This document shows, piece after piece, positions 47,619-56,800 of a DNA stretch of 64,000 nucleotides (position 1 is its first letter; each line of letters begins with the position of its first letter). The translations under genes were made by a program, and so were the position numbers. The notes beneath the pieces are model-generated. The model was not told where the DNA came from. It searched no databases and worked only from the letters and a program-made list of their open reading frames with translations. The stretch is from an uncultured Oscillospiraceae bacterium (lineage in GTDB: Bacteria > Bacillota > Clostridia > Oscillospirales > Oscillospiraceae): the NCBI GenBank assembly GCA_944382965.1, contig CALWOA010000004.1, forward strand, positions 62,001-126,000. The letters run 5' to 3'.

Positions 47619-48986
47619 TTACCGATGGTCCATCTGTTCCATGCGGTTTCTGATCATTTCGATTTGTTCCAAAGTTGGCTCCCAATCCAGCGCAATTTCC
47701 GCTATCAGTTTATCATAACACAGCAGATACCGATTGACAATACTGCCTTGCATGTCATACCCTTGGTAGGCTTCCGCCGCTCCCCAGGGAGCCGGGTCCA
47801 TGGGCTGGTAAGTGTAGGTTTCCAGTACGCCTTTCTTTGTCTGCCCATGCAGCAGCTCTTCAAGGTACAGGTCATACAGCCAGGAAACTTTCACATCCAC
47901 CAAAGTATAGCGCAGTTTCGGGTCGGTGCTATGGTCGGATTTCGGAAGCTGGGCCACAATCTGCCGCCCCAGCAGAACGGATTCCTGCCCAATAGACTCG
48001 ATGGTATAACCATCATATGCCTGATCTGTCAGATCTTCCATGGTCAATGGGATTTCTTCAACGCCATTGCTCAGCTGCGTCTGATGACCGAAGTCCTCCC
48101 CCCGGATCTGCCGAATTCCCCACATCAGCGCCCAGGCCAGAACTAGCATCCCTACAACCGCCGCTAACCAAGTGATCGTTCGCACCGTCTCTTTGGACCA
48201 GTTTCTCCCCTTCAAAACCCCCTGTGTTATGGAAATCGAAATAATGTAAACAAATAGCCCAAATGCAAACAGTCCAACAATACACCACTGCTGAAGCGCT
48301 GTCTCTGCCGGGAAGGACAGCAAAATCTGGTAAACCAAAAGGACCAAAAACCCTCCTACCGTCCCCCGGAGCATGCCGCTGAAATTTCCCGGATTCAGGA
48401 AAAAGCCCGCCTGAGCAGCATATTTCGCCTGTGTATACCAGCGCAGGTACAGAAGCCCTTGTACCAGATAGGCAATGCCAAACAGCACCAAACAGAACAT
48501 GGAAAAGAGCTGCTGATTGTCTGTCAAAACAGAAATGGGCGTTTGTTGGAGCTGCGCAATCATTTGCCGTGAATTCAGCAGCAAAAGCAGAAGCAGTCCC
48601 CCAAGAACCCGCAGGAAATGTTTCATGGCATAGGTGTGGATGGCTTCCAATTTCAGTTCCGGCTCTGTCTCCAGTGGTGTGGGATTTTCTCCGGTGTTAT
48701 AGAAAATCATCATCTGGCCATAGGTGCAGGCCAATTCCCAACCGTCGTGGGCACACAGATCCCGAAATTCCTCCTGTGCTGGTGACAGCTGAAAGTCATA
48801 TTCAGAGGCGGATGCAAAATAGGCAATATCAAAGGAAATCTTCTGAGGCGGAATCTGCCGATATGTCCAGAAAGGATGATTAATTTCCAGCAGCAGCCAA
48901 CCTTTTCGGGCCATATCTTCCAAATGATGGCAAATTTCCTCCGGCTGCCAGAACGCAAAGATTTCCAGGCGGCGTTTCGTCTTCAT
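47619..48986 (-). CDS. DUF2812 domain membrane protein
   Basis: 455 residues. The N-terminal DUF2812 region begins RRLEIFAFWQPEEICHHLEDMARKGWLL, followed by about five membrane segments between residues 125 and 300 and a C-terminal extracytoplasmic domain (about 300-455, TYQPMDPAPWGAAEAYQGYD). DUF2812 genes are very often paired with PadR regulators, as here (4-base overlap). The molecular role is not known; envelope stress or drug response is suggested only by the pairing. Confidence 0.85.
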   Translation of the reverse strand: MKTKRRLEIFAFWQPEEICHHLEDMARKGWLLLEINHPFWTYRQIPPQKISFDIAYFASASEYDFQLSPAQEEFRDLCAHDGWELACTYGQMMIFYNTGENPTPLETEPELKLEAIHTYAMKHFLRVLGGLLLLLLLNSRQMIAQLQQTPISVLTDNQQLFSMFCLVLFGIAYLVQGLLYLRWYTQAKYAAQAGFFLNPGNFSGMLRGTVGGFLVLLVYQILLSFPAETALQQWCIVGLFAFGLFVYIISISITQGVLKGRNWSKETVRTITWLAAVVGMLVLAWALMWGIRQIRGEDFGHQTQLSNGVEEIPLTMEDLTDQAYDGYTIESIGQESVLLGRQIVAQLPKSDHSTDPKLRYTLVDVKVSWLYDLYLEELLHGQTKKGVLETYTYQPMDPAPWGAAEAYQGYDMQGSIVNRYLLCYDKLIAEIALDWEPTLEQIEMIRNRMEQMDHR

Positions 48987-49306
48987 CCCAATTCCTCCTT
49001 TTCAAAAATCCGGCGGTAGTCAGCCAGCTGTTTTTCCAGCCGACTGCGTTCTGTACGAAGCATTTCCATCCCCTTTTCCGTGAGGATGTAGCTGCGCCGG
49101 CGGCCTTCCACTTTGGTTTGCCGAATCATATTCTCTTCCAAAAACTGTTCCAGCAAGGTGTATAAGGTTCCGGAACCGATATTGACCCGGCCTTGCGTCA
49201 TGGCCCGAACCCGGTCCAAGATATCCGTACCACAGCACTCCTGCTTCAGGCATAGAAGGGTATAAAACATCTGCTCTGTCAGGGTCTGAAATTTTGTTCT
49301 GGCCAT
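48983..49306 (-). CDS. PadR family transcriptional regulator
   Basis: 107 residues, the short PadR-s2 class. The winged helix is recognisable from EQMFYTLLCLKQECCGTDIL, GRVNIGSGTLYTLLEQFLEENMI and RRRSYILTEKGMEML, with a C-terminal dimerisation helix. Two near-identical palindromes at its own promoter are the likely operators. AGGGGGAT precedes the ATG. It presumably represses itself and the DUF2812 and small membrane genes until an inducer binds. Confidence 0.93.
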   Translation of the reverse strand: MARTKFQTLTEQMFYTLLCLKQECCGTDILDRVRAMTQGRVNIGSGTLYTLLEQFLEENMIRQTKVEGRRRSYILTEKGMEMLRTERSRLEKQLADYRRIFEKEELG

Positions 49307-49320
49307 GCCATCCCCCTATT

Positions 49321-49333
49321 CTCGATTATCGAG
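49321..49333. promoter_or_regulatory. PadR operator, proximal
   Basis: CTCGATTATCGAG: perfect 5-bp arms CTCGA/TCGAG with a 3-base centre, lying between the -10 box and the start codon. Confidence 0.75.
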
Positions 49334-49346
49334 TTTTCCTACTTCC

Positions 49347-49374
49347 ATTATATCTCGAATATCGAGATTGTCAA
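49347..49374 (-). promoter_or_regulatory. Promoter of the PadR operon
   Basis: Minus-strand TTGACA (49369-49374) and TATAAT (49347-49352), both perfect, 16-base spacer fully occupied by the distal operator. Confidence 0.88.
49353..49367. promoter_or_regulatory. PadR operator, distal
   Basis: TCTCGAATATCGAGA: perfect 6-bp arms TCTCGA/TCGAGA with a 3-base centre, filling the spacer between -35 and -10. Same arm sequence as the proximal site, 32 bases apart centre to centre (three helical turns). Confidence 0.78.
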
Positions 49375-49410
49375 GAAAAAACACCCACGGAAGGTTTTCT
49401 TCCGTGGGTG
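49375..49410 (-). terminator. Terminator of the RACE gene
   Basis: Minus-strand stem CACCCACGGAA/TTCCGTGGGTG followed by TTTTTTC. It directly abuts the -35 box of the PadR promoter. Confidence 0.88.
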
Positions 49411-49424
49411 CCAATGTTCTCGTA

Positions 49425-50948
49425 TTATTGGGGCAGTTTTGCTGCCACTGTGGGGTAGTTTTCCAGATTGGTATGGGGGTAGAAACTGGCTGCCCGCATT
49501 TCTTCCACAAAGGTCTCCTGCATGGCAAACTCCAGATAATAAATCTCCCGGGCCACCCGGTCCGCTTCCTCCGGTGAAATCCGTCCGCAGAGCAGGTCAC
49601 AGGCCCCTTCCAGAGAACTGTTGCCCACATTTCGGAACTTTTCCCGAGGAGCATCCGGATACAGGCCAATGGTAATGGCGGATTCCAGATTCAGGTGCCG
49701 CCCAAAAGCGCCAGCCAGGTAAATCCGGTCCACGTCTTCCAGTCCCAATCCGGCAGTATTCAGCAGCACCGCCACCATGGTATGGGCTGCTGCCTTGGTT
49801 TCCGTAAACTGACGGATATCCTCCTGGGTGAAGTAAAGAGGCTGACCATCGGCACTTTCGGTTTCGTCCGCGTAGACCACCGCCCACTGCTCGTCCAGGA
49901 AGCGGATTCGCTCCGACTTTTCCGGCTGCAAAACGCCCTGCCGGTTCATCCATCCCGCCAGCAGCATCTGAGCCAGCAAGTCCACAATACCAGAACCGCA
50001 GATGCCTTTGGGCTTCTCCTCTGCAATGGTGGTGATCGTCAGTTGGTTATCTGCAATGGTCACTGAGTCCACCGCACCAGGGCGGGCACGCATACCGCTT
50101 TTGCTGATGTCCCCTTCCAGGGCAGGCCCGGCAGCGCCTGCGCCGCCAATGAGGTATTCCTGGTTACCCAGCACCATTTCTCCGTTGGTGCCAATATCCA
50201 GAAACAAGGAGGTTTCCTCCCGCTGGGTCAGACCGGTGGCCAGCAGACCGCTAATGATGTCGCCTCCCAGATAGTTGGCCGTAGAGGGGAAGCAGTAAAC
50301 CGGCCCACGAACGGAAAGTCCCAATTCCCTGCCCAACACCAGCCCTGGGTGTTTCACCACCGGACGGAAGGGCGTATGGAACAGGCAGAAGGTATCCAAA
50401 CCCAACAGGAAGTGAATCATGGTGGTGTTGCCGCTGATGACCATGGTGCAGATCTGCTCCGGCAAGATTCCTGCCTGGGCGCAGACAGAATCCACAAGGG
50501 TATTCAGGGTTTCCACAGTAACAGTCTGAAGTTCCTTGCGGTGCTCGGGGTTGTCCTTGGTGTAGAAAATCCGGCTGAGGATTTCGTCACCGTAGGCACG
50601 CTGCCCGTTGCGTACTGTATCCTCTGCCAGAACGCTGCCGGAAGCAAAATCCACCAGGCGCATCACCACCGTGGTACTTCCCAGGTCCACCGCTGCGCCA
50701 TAACAGGCCAGTGTGGTATCCTCCGGCTCTGCCCGTACCACTTCCCAATGGCACGCTCTTTTCAGTACGGTGACCGTAAAGGTTTCCAGCCGCAAAACTT
50801 CATAGTATTCCTGCACCACCCGAATGGGCATCTCCGCTTCCAATCCCCGAGCCGCCAGGGCATCCAGGCAGCGCTGGACGTCATCTGTGTGGTCGGTGTC
50901 CGCATTCTGTATGGTCAGGCATCGTTTTTGTATCCAAGGGTTTGTCAT
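49425..50948 (-). CDS. RACE-type (DUF4445/ASKHA) corrinoid-protein activator, no ferredoxin domain
   Basis: 507 residues. A linker domain (1-85) leads into the ASKHA ATPase fold: phosphate 1 motif YGAAVDLGSTTVVMRLVD (about 83-100), VISGNTTMIHFLLGLD, phosphate 2 motif LFLDIGTNGEMV (about 252-263), adenosine motif YLAGAFG (near 430). Such proteins reductively reactivate corrinoid enzymes (methyltransferases, RamA-like partners). Most members start with a 2Fe-2S ferredoxin domain; no Cys cluster is present here and none is encoded upstream. No methyltransferase gene is nearby, so the partner is unknown. Confidence 0.85.
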   Translation of the reverse strand: MTNPWIQKRCLTIQNADTDHTDDVQRCLDALAARGLEAEMPIRVVQEYYEVLRLETFTVTVLKRACHWEVVRAEPEDTTLACYGAAVDLGSTTVVMRLVDFASGSVLAEDTVRNGQRAYGDEILSRIFYTKDNPEHRKELQTVTVETLNTLVDSVCAQAGILPEQICTMVISGNTTMIHFLLGLDTFCLFHTPFRPVVKHPGLVLGRELGLSVRGPVYCFPSTANYLGGDIISGLLATGLTQREETSLFLDIGTNGEMVLGNQEYLIGGAGAAGPALEGDISKSGMRARPGAVDSVTIADNQLTITTIAEEKPKGICGSGIVDLLAQMLLAGWMNRQGVLQPEKSERIRFLDEQWAVVYADETESADGQPLYFTQEDIRQFTETKAAAHTMVAVLLNTAGLGLEDVDRIYLAGAFGRHLNLESAITIGLYPDAPREKFRNVGNSSLEGACDLLCGRISPEEADRVAREIYYLEFAMQETFVEEMRAASFYPHTNLENYPTVAAKLPQ

Positions 50949-51154
50949 GGTTTCCCCTCATTTCCTTTCAGCGATGGTTCCATGGTAGCACAAAATCTGC
51001 CATATAGCAAGGAGCGGTTTTGCTCAGTGCTGTGGATAATGACTTATCCTCTATCCTGTGATAAAATATTCTCACAAAAAGCAGATTTTTCTGTAATGAA
51101 CGGAAATTTCCTACGGCTATATAGGTGAAACACAAAATACAAGGAGGTGTTTGT

Positions 51155-51712
51155 GTGGAAGATGAAAAAATCATAGATCTGTACTTTGCCCGCTCAGAGC
51201 AGGCTATCCAGGAAACCGATGCCAAATATGGCGGTTACTGCTACAGCATTGCATTCAACATTCTCACAAACCAGGAAGATTCCGAAGAATGTGTCAGCGA
51301 CACCTACCTGTCGGCGTGGAACACCATACCCCCGAAACGGCCCAATTTCCTGTCTGCATTTCTGGGCAGAATTACCCGGTATCTATCCATTGACCGTTGG
51401 CGCAAACGCAGCAGCATCAAACGAGGCGGCGGAGAAATCCCGTTGGCATTGGAAGAACTGCTGGAATGCGTATCCCAGTCAGAAAGCATTGAGGATACGC
51501 TTCAGAGGAAACAGGCCGCGGCAGCACTCAACCGCTTTCTCGATGCGCTCCCGGAGACGGAGCGAAGGGTTCTGCTTTGCCGGTACTGGTACTTAGATTC
51601 CATCGCCTCTATTGCGGAAAAAACCGGTTTCACCCTGGGAAAGGTTGCCACCATGCTGTGCCGCACTCGAAAGAAACTGAGAATCTACCTGGAAAAGGAG
51701 GAATTGCTATGA
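51155..51712 (+). CDS. ECF-type RNA polymerase sigma factor
   Basis: 185 residues starting at GTG 51155, 5 bases after AAGGAGGTG. Region 2 (about 20-75) shows YCYSIAFNILTNQEDSEECVSDTYLSAWN and YLSIDRWRKR. Region 4 (about 125-180) shows LPETERRVLLCRYWYLDSIASIAEKTGF. Overlaps the next gene by 3 bases, the usual sigma/anti-sigma coupling, so it was probably controlled by that membrane protein, which is now broken. Confidence 0.9.
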   Translation: MEDEKIIDLYFARSEQAIQETDAKYGGYCYSIAFNILTNQEDSEECVSDTYLSAWNTIPPKRPNFLSAFLGRITRYLSIDRWRKRSSIKRGGGEIPLALEELLECVSQSESIEDTLQRKQAAAALNRFLDALPETERRVLLCRYWYLDSIASIAEKTGFTLGKVATMLCRTRKKLRIYLEKEELL

Positions 51713-52620
51713 CCAATCAGGAGCTGCTTGGCCTGTTTGGGGCAGCCAAGGACATCTATATTCTGGATGCCCAGAAGCTGAGATCCGGAGAAACCGGACA
51801 GAAAGTCCGAAAACTATCCACCCGGAAACTATGGCTGCTGATTGCGGCGATTCTTGCCCTGCTGGCCCTGTCCGCAACGGCCTATGCCGCCATCCAGGCC
51901 CGCATCCGGATGACCCTGACCCAAAACAACCTGGAAACCACAGCGTCCCAATATGGGGATGTTATCAGAACCTATTACCCCCTGAACATTGCAGATGGAT
52001 ATACCTCGACAAACGGTTCGATTGTGGGAAGTCACCGGTATCTTGTCTATGAAAATGCGGGAAACCAATCCATCACATTTTCCATTTCCACAAAGGATTT
52101 TACCCAAGATATCCAGCTGAAGCCCCCGGTTACGGAGAAAGCGGTGGAAATTGCCGGCCAGAGTACCACGCTGAAAAGCACCCAGGACGGTACCCAGGTG
52201 TTGGCATGGAGCAATCCCTAGGTTGGTTATTTTGCGTCCTTGTTCACCACCGATCCCCAGGCCAACCTGGCAGCCATGGCGGAAAGTGTTGCTGCCGGAG
52301 CAGCAATGGAGGACAATTTCCAGCTCCAGGACGGGGAATCCTGGAACCCCTGGTATCCGCAGAAGCTGCCGGAGGGATACAGCTGCGTCGATGTCACTCC
52401 TATCAGTGAAGGCAGCCAGATTGTTCGCTATGCCTCTGAGACAGATTCCTTTGAGTTTGCCATCTCCATCTCCCGGGACCTCAGCGATATTGGCACTGCA
52501 CCTCACAGCACTATGGAATGGGAAGATGTGGACATTGCCGGCGTGCCGGGCCGGATGGTCACCATTGACGGAGAGCAGCGAATTCTGTTTTGGGAGCTGG
52601 AGCACGGTTTGCACCCGTGA
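51709..52620 (+). pseudogene. DUF4367-type membrane (anti-sigma-like) gene, interrupted by an in-frame TAG
   Basis: Residues 1-170 read as a short cytoplasmic part, one membrane segment (41-60, LWLLIAAILALLALSATAYA) and an extracytoplasmic region. A TAG at 52219-52221 then stops the frame after AWSNP. The same frame continues without another stop to 52620 with the DUF4367-like part (LPEGYSCVDVTP, VDIAGVPGRMV, RILFWELEHG). So a single substitution has split the gene, or TAG is read through. The C-terminus also ends roughly 15-20 residues earlier than expected for DUF4367, close to the start of the accessory region. Ribosome site AAAGGAGG lies inside the sigma gene. Confidence 0.8.
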
Positions 52621-52640
52621 AATCAACCAATCCGAAAACC

Positions 52641-52653
52641 CGTTGCGACTCTA
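52641..52653 (+). repeat. Imperfect direct repeat, left copy (candidate att)
   Basis: CGTTGCGACTCTA, matching CGTTGCGGCTCTA at 59943-59955 with one mismatch. It lies 20 bases after the shortened DUF4367 frame. Confidence 0.35.
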
Positions 52654-52699
52654 GTATTTTTTCTTCTTGACTTCTCCCTTGCTCTGGTCTAAAATAGCC

Positions 52700-52722
52700 T
52701 TTGACCACATGTTTGACCACAT
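52700..52722 (+). repeat. Tandem 11-bp repeat upstream of tRNA-Pro
   Basis: TTTGACCACAT occurs twice, one base apart (52700-52710 and 52712-52722), 24 bases before the tRNA gene. Such short tandem sites resemble arm-type binding sites of tyrosine recombinases, but the function here is inferred. Confidence 0.6.
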
Positions 52723-52745
52723 CTGAAAAATTCTTAACTTCATAT

Positions 52746-52822
52746 CCGGGCTTAGCGAAGTTTGGTATCGCGCTTGGTTTGGGACCAAGAGACCGTGGGT
52801 TCAAGTCCCGCAGCCCGGACCA
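52746..52822 (+). tRNA. tRNA-Pro (anticodon UGG)
   Basis: 77 bases. Acceptor stem CCGGGCT (52746-52752)/AGCCCGG (52812-52818), discriminator A, encoded CCA. D arm GCG/CGC. Anticodon stem CTTGG/CCAAG with loop TTTGGGA, anticodon TGG. T arm CGTGGGTTCAAGTCCCGC. A T-run hairpin follows at once. It is the only tRNA gene in the window, and a common type of insertion site for integrative elements. Confidence 0.95.
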
Positions 52823-52858
52823 AAACCGCCAGTTTTCCGTACGAAAACTGGCGGTTTT
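52823..52858 (+). terminator. Terminator of tRNA-Pro
   Basis: A long perfect stem AAACCGCCAGTTTTC and its complement around a CGTACG centre, then TTTT. Confidence 0.9.
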
Positions 52859-52873
52859 GACATTTTGGAAAGG

Positions 52874-52891
52874 CTTTTCTTTGTTTATAGC
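52874..52891 (+). repeat. 18-bp direct repeat, left copy
   Basis: CTTTTCTTTGTTTATAGC, identical to 53636-53653. The pair brackets the HAD fragment and the DUF3892 gene. Confidence 0.85.
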
Positions 52892-52922
52892 GGTACACTT
52901 TTTGAATCTGAATTCCACATCG

Positions 52923-53150
52923 CATATGATTCGGCACTTCGATCTGATTCAGGTGCCGCCGCTTGGGGTCAAACCGGCCCAACTCAACGTTAATAACTTC
53001 GGCAGCAGCCTGTACTTCCTCCGCTGTGCGGTTATATTTGTTTTTGGTGACATACTGCAAGACAGCTCTGGTTCCTGCGATACCATCAAATTTCTTTTTG
53101 TTTACCAACGTCTGACCGTAATCAAACAGGATCATTTTCGGCTTCCTCAT
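52923..53150 (-). pseudogene. Truncated HAD-superfamily hydrolase
   Basis: From the ATG at 53150 (GAGGTG upstream) the frame reads the HAD motif I MILFDYGQTLV, then about 65 more residues to QIEVPNHM, where family resemblance stops. Past 52923 the open frame only runs through the tRNA terminator and the tRNA gene antisense, so motifs II-IV are lost. The 5' end with its ribosome site is intact; the 3' three-quarters are deleted at a junction about 100 bases from tRNA-Pro. Confidence 0.75.
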
Positions 53151-53300
53151 AGTAATTTGCACCTCACTTACGCTTTGCTCCTATGTGCATTCTTTGCCAT
53201 TCGCATACTGTTTTGTTAGTATATCACACAGAATCCTTCTTTGTAAACTCTGCATATTTTTCACTCCGCGGCAGAAACTAAGGAAAAAGGAGTGTTGAAA

Positions 53301-53594
53301 ATGGAAGAATACAATCTTGTTAAGAATACATTGGATCAGATTCCGCAAGCCGGTCCCAACGCCAAGCACATCGTCGGACTTGTGAAGGAAGGCGGCAGGA
53401 TCACCGGCTACAAGCTGTCTGATGAAACCTTCGTTTCCAAGCCGGAGGCTGTTTCCATGGCAAAGCAAGGGCAGATCGCAGGCGTCGGAATCGCCCACCG
53501 TGGGAATACGGAATATCTTAAGTCTATCCCTGACGGCAGCGAAAACAACAACATCGGGAGCCTCCCCTCTGTTTCTCCTGAAAACCAAGGATAA
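53301..53594 (+). CDS. DUF3892 domain protein
   Basis: 97 residues from the ATG at 53301 (AAGGAG 8 bases upstream). The central part HIVGLVKEGGRITGYKLSDETFVSKPEAVSMAKQGQI (in two stretches) followed by GVGIAHRGNTEYLKSIPDG is the DUF3892 pattern, a small domain of unknown function that is frequent on mobile elements and in defence-rich regions. Its own terminator follows. Confidence 0.8.
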   Translation: MEEYNLVKNTLDQIPQAGPNAKHIVGLVKEGGRITGYKLSDETFVSKPEAVSMAKQGQIAGVGIAHRGNTEYLKSIPDGSENNNIGSLPSVSPENQG

Positions 53595-53600
53595 TTGTTT

Positions 53601-53640
53601 GACCGTCAGCGGTTCACTACTCAAATGCTGACGGTCTTTT
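53601..53640 (+). terminator. Terminator of the DUF3892 gene
   Basis: A 10-bp perfect stem GACCGTCAGC/GCTGACGGTC with a 16-base loop and TTTT. Confidence 0.88.
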
Positions 53641-53653
53641 CTTTGTTTATAGC
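53636..53653 (+). repeat. 18-bp direct repeat, right copy
   Basis: CTTTTCTTTGTTTATAGC, identical to 52874-52891. It overlaps the T-run of the preceding terminator. From here to about 53820 the DNA is AT-rich with no gene. Confidence 0.85.
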
Positions 53654-53822
53654 ATATCATTTTTATCTAGGGTGGCTGTAACGAATGTTTAAATCATATC
53701 AGTCAGTCTATAGCCAATCAGGCATGCATGTATTCAGTACCGTACAAGAATATAACTAAATACTATATGGCTATCATTATCTGTAAACTGTATTTTCCGA
53801 GTAGTTGTTTTGTGACAAAATA

Positions 53823-53851
53823 TTGCACCTAGGGTCCTAATTTGGTATAAT
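53823..53851 (+). promoter_or_regulatory. Promoter of the SIR2-pAgo gene
   Basis: TTGCAC at 53823-53828 and perfect TATAAT at 53846-53851, 17-base spacer, 35 bases before the ATG. The spacer contains CCTAGGGTCCTA, a short repeated CCTA pattern of unknown meaning. Confidence 0.75.
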
Positions 53852-53886
53852 GATATTACTCAAGACAGCAAAAGGGGTTCTACAGT

Positions 53887-56800
53887 ATGCGGTTATTTAC
53901 ACAGGCTGAATTTATTAGGATGTTTTCGGTATTCCCTAATGGTACCTTTGATTTCTTCTTGGGATCTGGAGCATCGGTACAAGCAGGAATTCCTACGGGA
54001 TATAGCATGACATGGGCTTTTAAGAGAGATATTTACTGCACAGAAACTGGAGTTAACCCAGGCGCAATGAAAGACTTACAGTCTGAGTATACTCAGACTG
54101 CGCTTCAAGCATATTTTGATGCACAGCAGGATACCCCTCCCAAAGGAGATCCCTTGGAGTATGCGTACTACTTCCAGAGATGTCATCCCACTAGTGCTGC
54201 CAGAGAGATTTATATTCAAAACAAAGTGCGCGGAGTCAAACCTTCTGTCGGTCATTTGTGCCTTGCTAGCTTAATAAAGACAGGCCGTGTAACACGTGTG
54301 TGGACAACAAACTTTGATGAATTGGTTGAGTCGGGCATTAAGACACTGGAGCCATCTTTTGCTTTCAAAATACATAGTAGTGCAAATCAAAAAGAGGCAG
54401 CATTTACGGCAGACTCTACCTTCCCTGCGGTTATTAAGCTGCACGGAGATTATAGATATGACCACATTTTGAATACGCCAGAGGAATTACAAGCACTAGA
54501 GTCAACAATGGGACTGCGATTTAGCGAAGGCCTGAATGGCAAAGGACTTGTGGTAATTGGCTACTCAGGAAGTGATGAGTCAATTATGTCCCAATTAGAA
54601 AGAGCGGTTGAGAATAAATCGCTTAGATATGGTCTTATTTGGATGACACGATCAACCCAACTTCCTCCTCGCGTAGAGCAGTTGATGGAACGTGCATGTC
54701 AGGTTAGCGAGATGTCTTGTGTAGTTCAGATCGATGGATTCGACGACATACTATTCCAACTGTATTCTACCCTGGAGAACAAGGAAAGAATCATTGAGGA
54801 GCTTGGAAATCCAACAAATCAAAAGTTAACGCCATTGTATTTTTCGGGTTGTCAAGCAGATAGTTTTGTGAAAACTAATGCATTTATCAGTATAACATAT
54901 CCCATGTATCGCTCTTTCGAAACAGATGTTACCTCATGGAAGCAATTACGGGCTATTACTGACAGTGCACAAGTACCTGCCGCACTTTTCTCTGGTAAAA
55001 TATACTGCTTCGAGTCCGATGAGTGCATTAGAGCAGTATTTGGAGATCATGTAAAGTCAGCAATAAAAACTGAGCATGTTTCTTCAGTCATACAAAATCG
55101 ATACGATTCAATCTATACTGGCCTGCTTTACTCGTTAATCGAAAAGAGCCTTACATCTAATTCTGCAATTAAAAAGCTTTCAAAAAATACTTACTACGAT
55201 GTCACTTGTCAAGAAGTCTTTAGGAGTTCGTATTATGTATATGATGCAATTGAAATTCAATTAGAACTGATTAACGGTAAATACTATCTGAATATACTTC
55301 CTACTGTTTATTTGACCGGGAGAACGGGTAAGGCATTACCGCTCGAGGAAAAGAAGACCATCGTCAATTCATATATGTCGAGCCTTTACAATCAAAAATA
55401 CAACGAAAAACTATCTTCCTGGAATAAAAAGCTAATATCAAAAGACCGAAAGATAGTATTCCAATATAATAATTTTGAAATTGTGTTTGACGGTATTAGC
55501 GTTAGCAGCAGCGGCAAGCAAAGAAATGGTAAATGGCCAGAACTTAAGTCACATCAATACGAGGAACCGTCCCTTCAGTTCAGCATGGATGATAGAACAA
55601 AGTGTACAGTCAATCAATTGTATGGCTTAACCCAGTTTGGTCCATTAGATTATTCCTATGCTAAACCAGATACTATGCCACGTACACCTATCCGGTTGGC
55701 AGTAATCTGCCCCAATGAACATGTTGACTCGTTGATTGGGCATCTCAACCATTTGAAAACGGCATGTGCTGTAGTAAACAACAAGGAGGCTTTTGTTAAA
55801 CAGTATAACGGTTTTGAGAATATTTTTCGGCGTTCCTTGGATGTCCCTACGAAAGAGGACACAATCCGATGCCTAGTTTATCCGGAACAGCAGATCCTTC
55901 GAATATCACGCGATTCTTTTGTTGCCATGATAAAGCGAGGAATTGACAAATTTGCAACCAATTTGTTATCTACAGATCTAGTAGTAGTATATATCCCAAA
56001 AAGCTTTAACATGTTCAGAGAGGATGTGCCTGGCGCTGGTGACTTTAATCTGCATGATGCAGTAAAACTTTATGCGATGGACAAGGGCGTGAAGGTTCAG
56101 TTCATTGAGGAACGGTCCGTTCGAGCATCTGATCAGTGTAAGGTAATGTGGGGGTTGTCAACCAGCATATATGCTAAGGCGAACGGCATTCTGTGGCAGC
56201 CTAGTGAAGTGCAAGAGAATACCGCATTCATTGGTGTTTCTTATGCAACATCGTCGTCAGGAATTAACATTGGATGCAGCCAGTTGTTTGATTCCACCGG
56301 CGCAGGGATGCGAATGCTAATGCGTAAAATTGTTAATCCGGGTTTTATGGGGCGTAATAATCCATACATGAAAGCAGATGAGGCGCGGGCAATGCTGGGC
56401 GCATTGCGAGCACAGTATTACGCTAGCACCGCTTCAACTCCGCTGAAGAGAATAGTCATCCATAAAACAACACCGTTCACCAAAGAAGAAATCAGAGGTT
56501 TTACTCAGGCGTTTGAGGGCATCGAGGATATTGAACTGCTGCAAATCCAAGAGATGACTCCATGGCGTGCAGTCCGATTCTATACGGATTTTAATAAAGG
56601 CTCCTATCCATATCCCATAAAGAGAGGAACCGTATGTGAATTGGATTCAAATTCGTTTTTGCTATGGACAAACGGCAGTGTGATGCATGATGACATTAAT
56701 CCGCGAGGAAATTACTATAAAGGTGGAAGAGGAATTCCAACACCTTTATATGTAAAGCGTTTCTATGGAAAAGGATCAGGTGACACAATCGTAAAGGAAG

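Noticed and set aside
52790-52822. tRNA-Pro 3' end as attachment site of the integrases
   Set aside because: I found no second copy of the T-arm/acceptor sequence between 53 and 62 kb, so the tRNA end is not duplicated within the window.
52752-52922. Reading the HAD gene as a 136-residue intact protein
   Set aside because: The last 60 residues come from antisense reading of the tRNA terminator and tRNA-Pro, so only the first 76 are of HAD origin.
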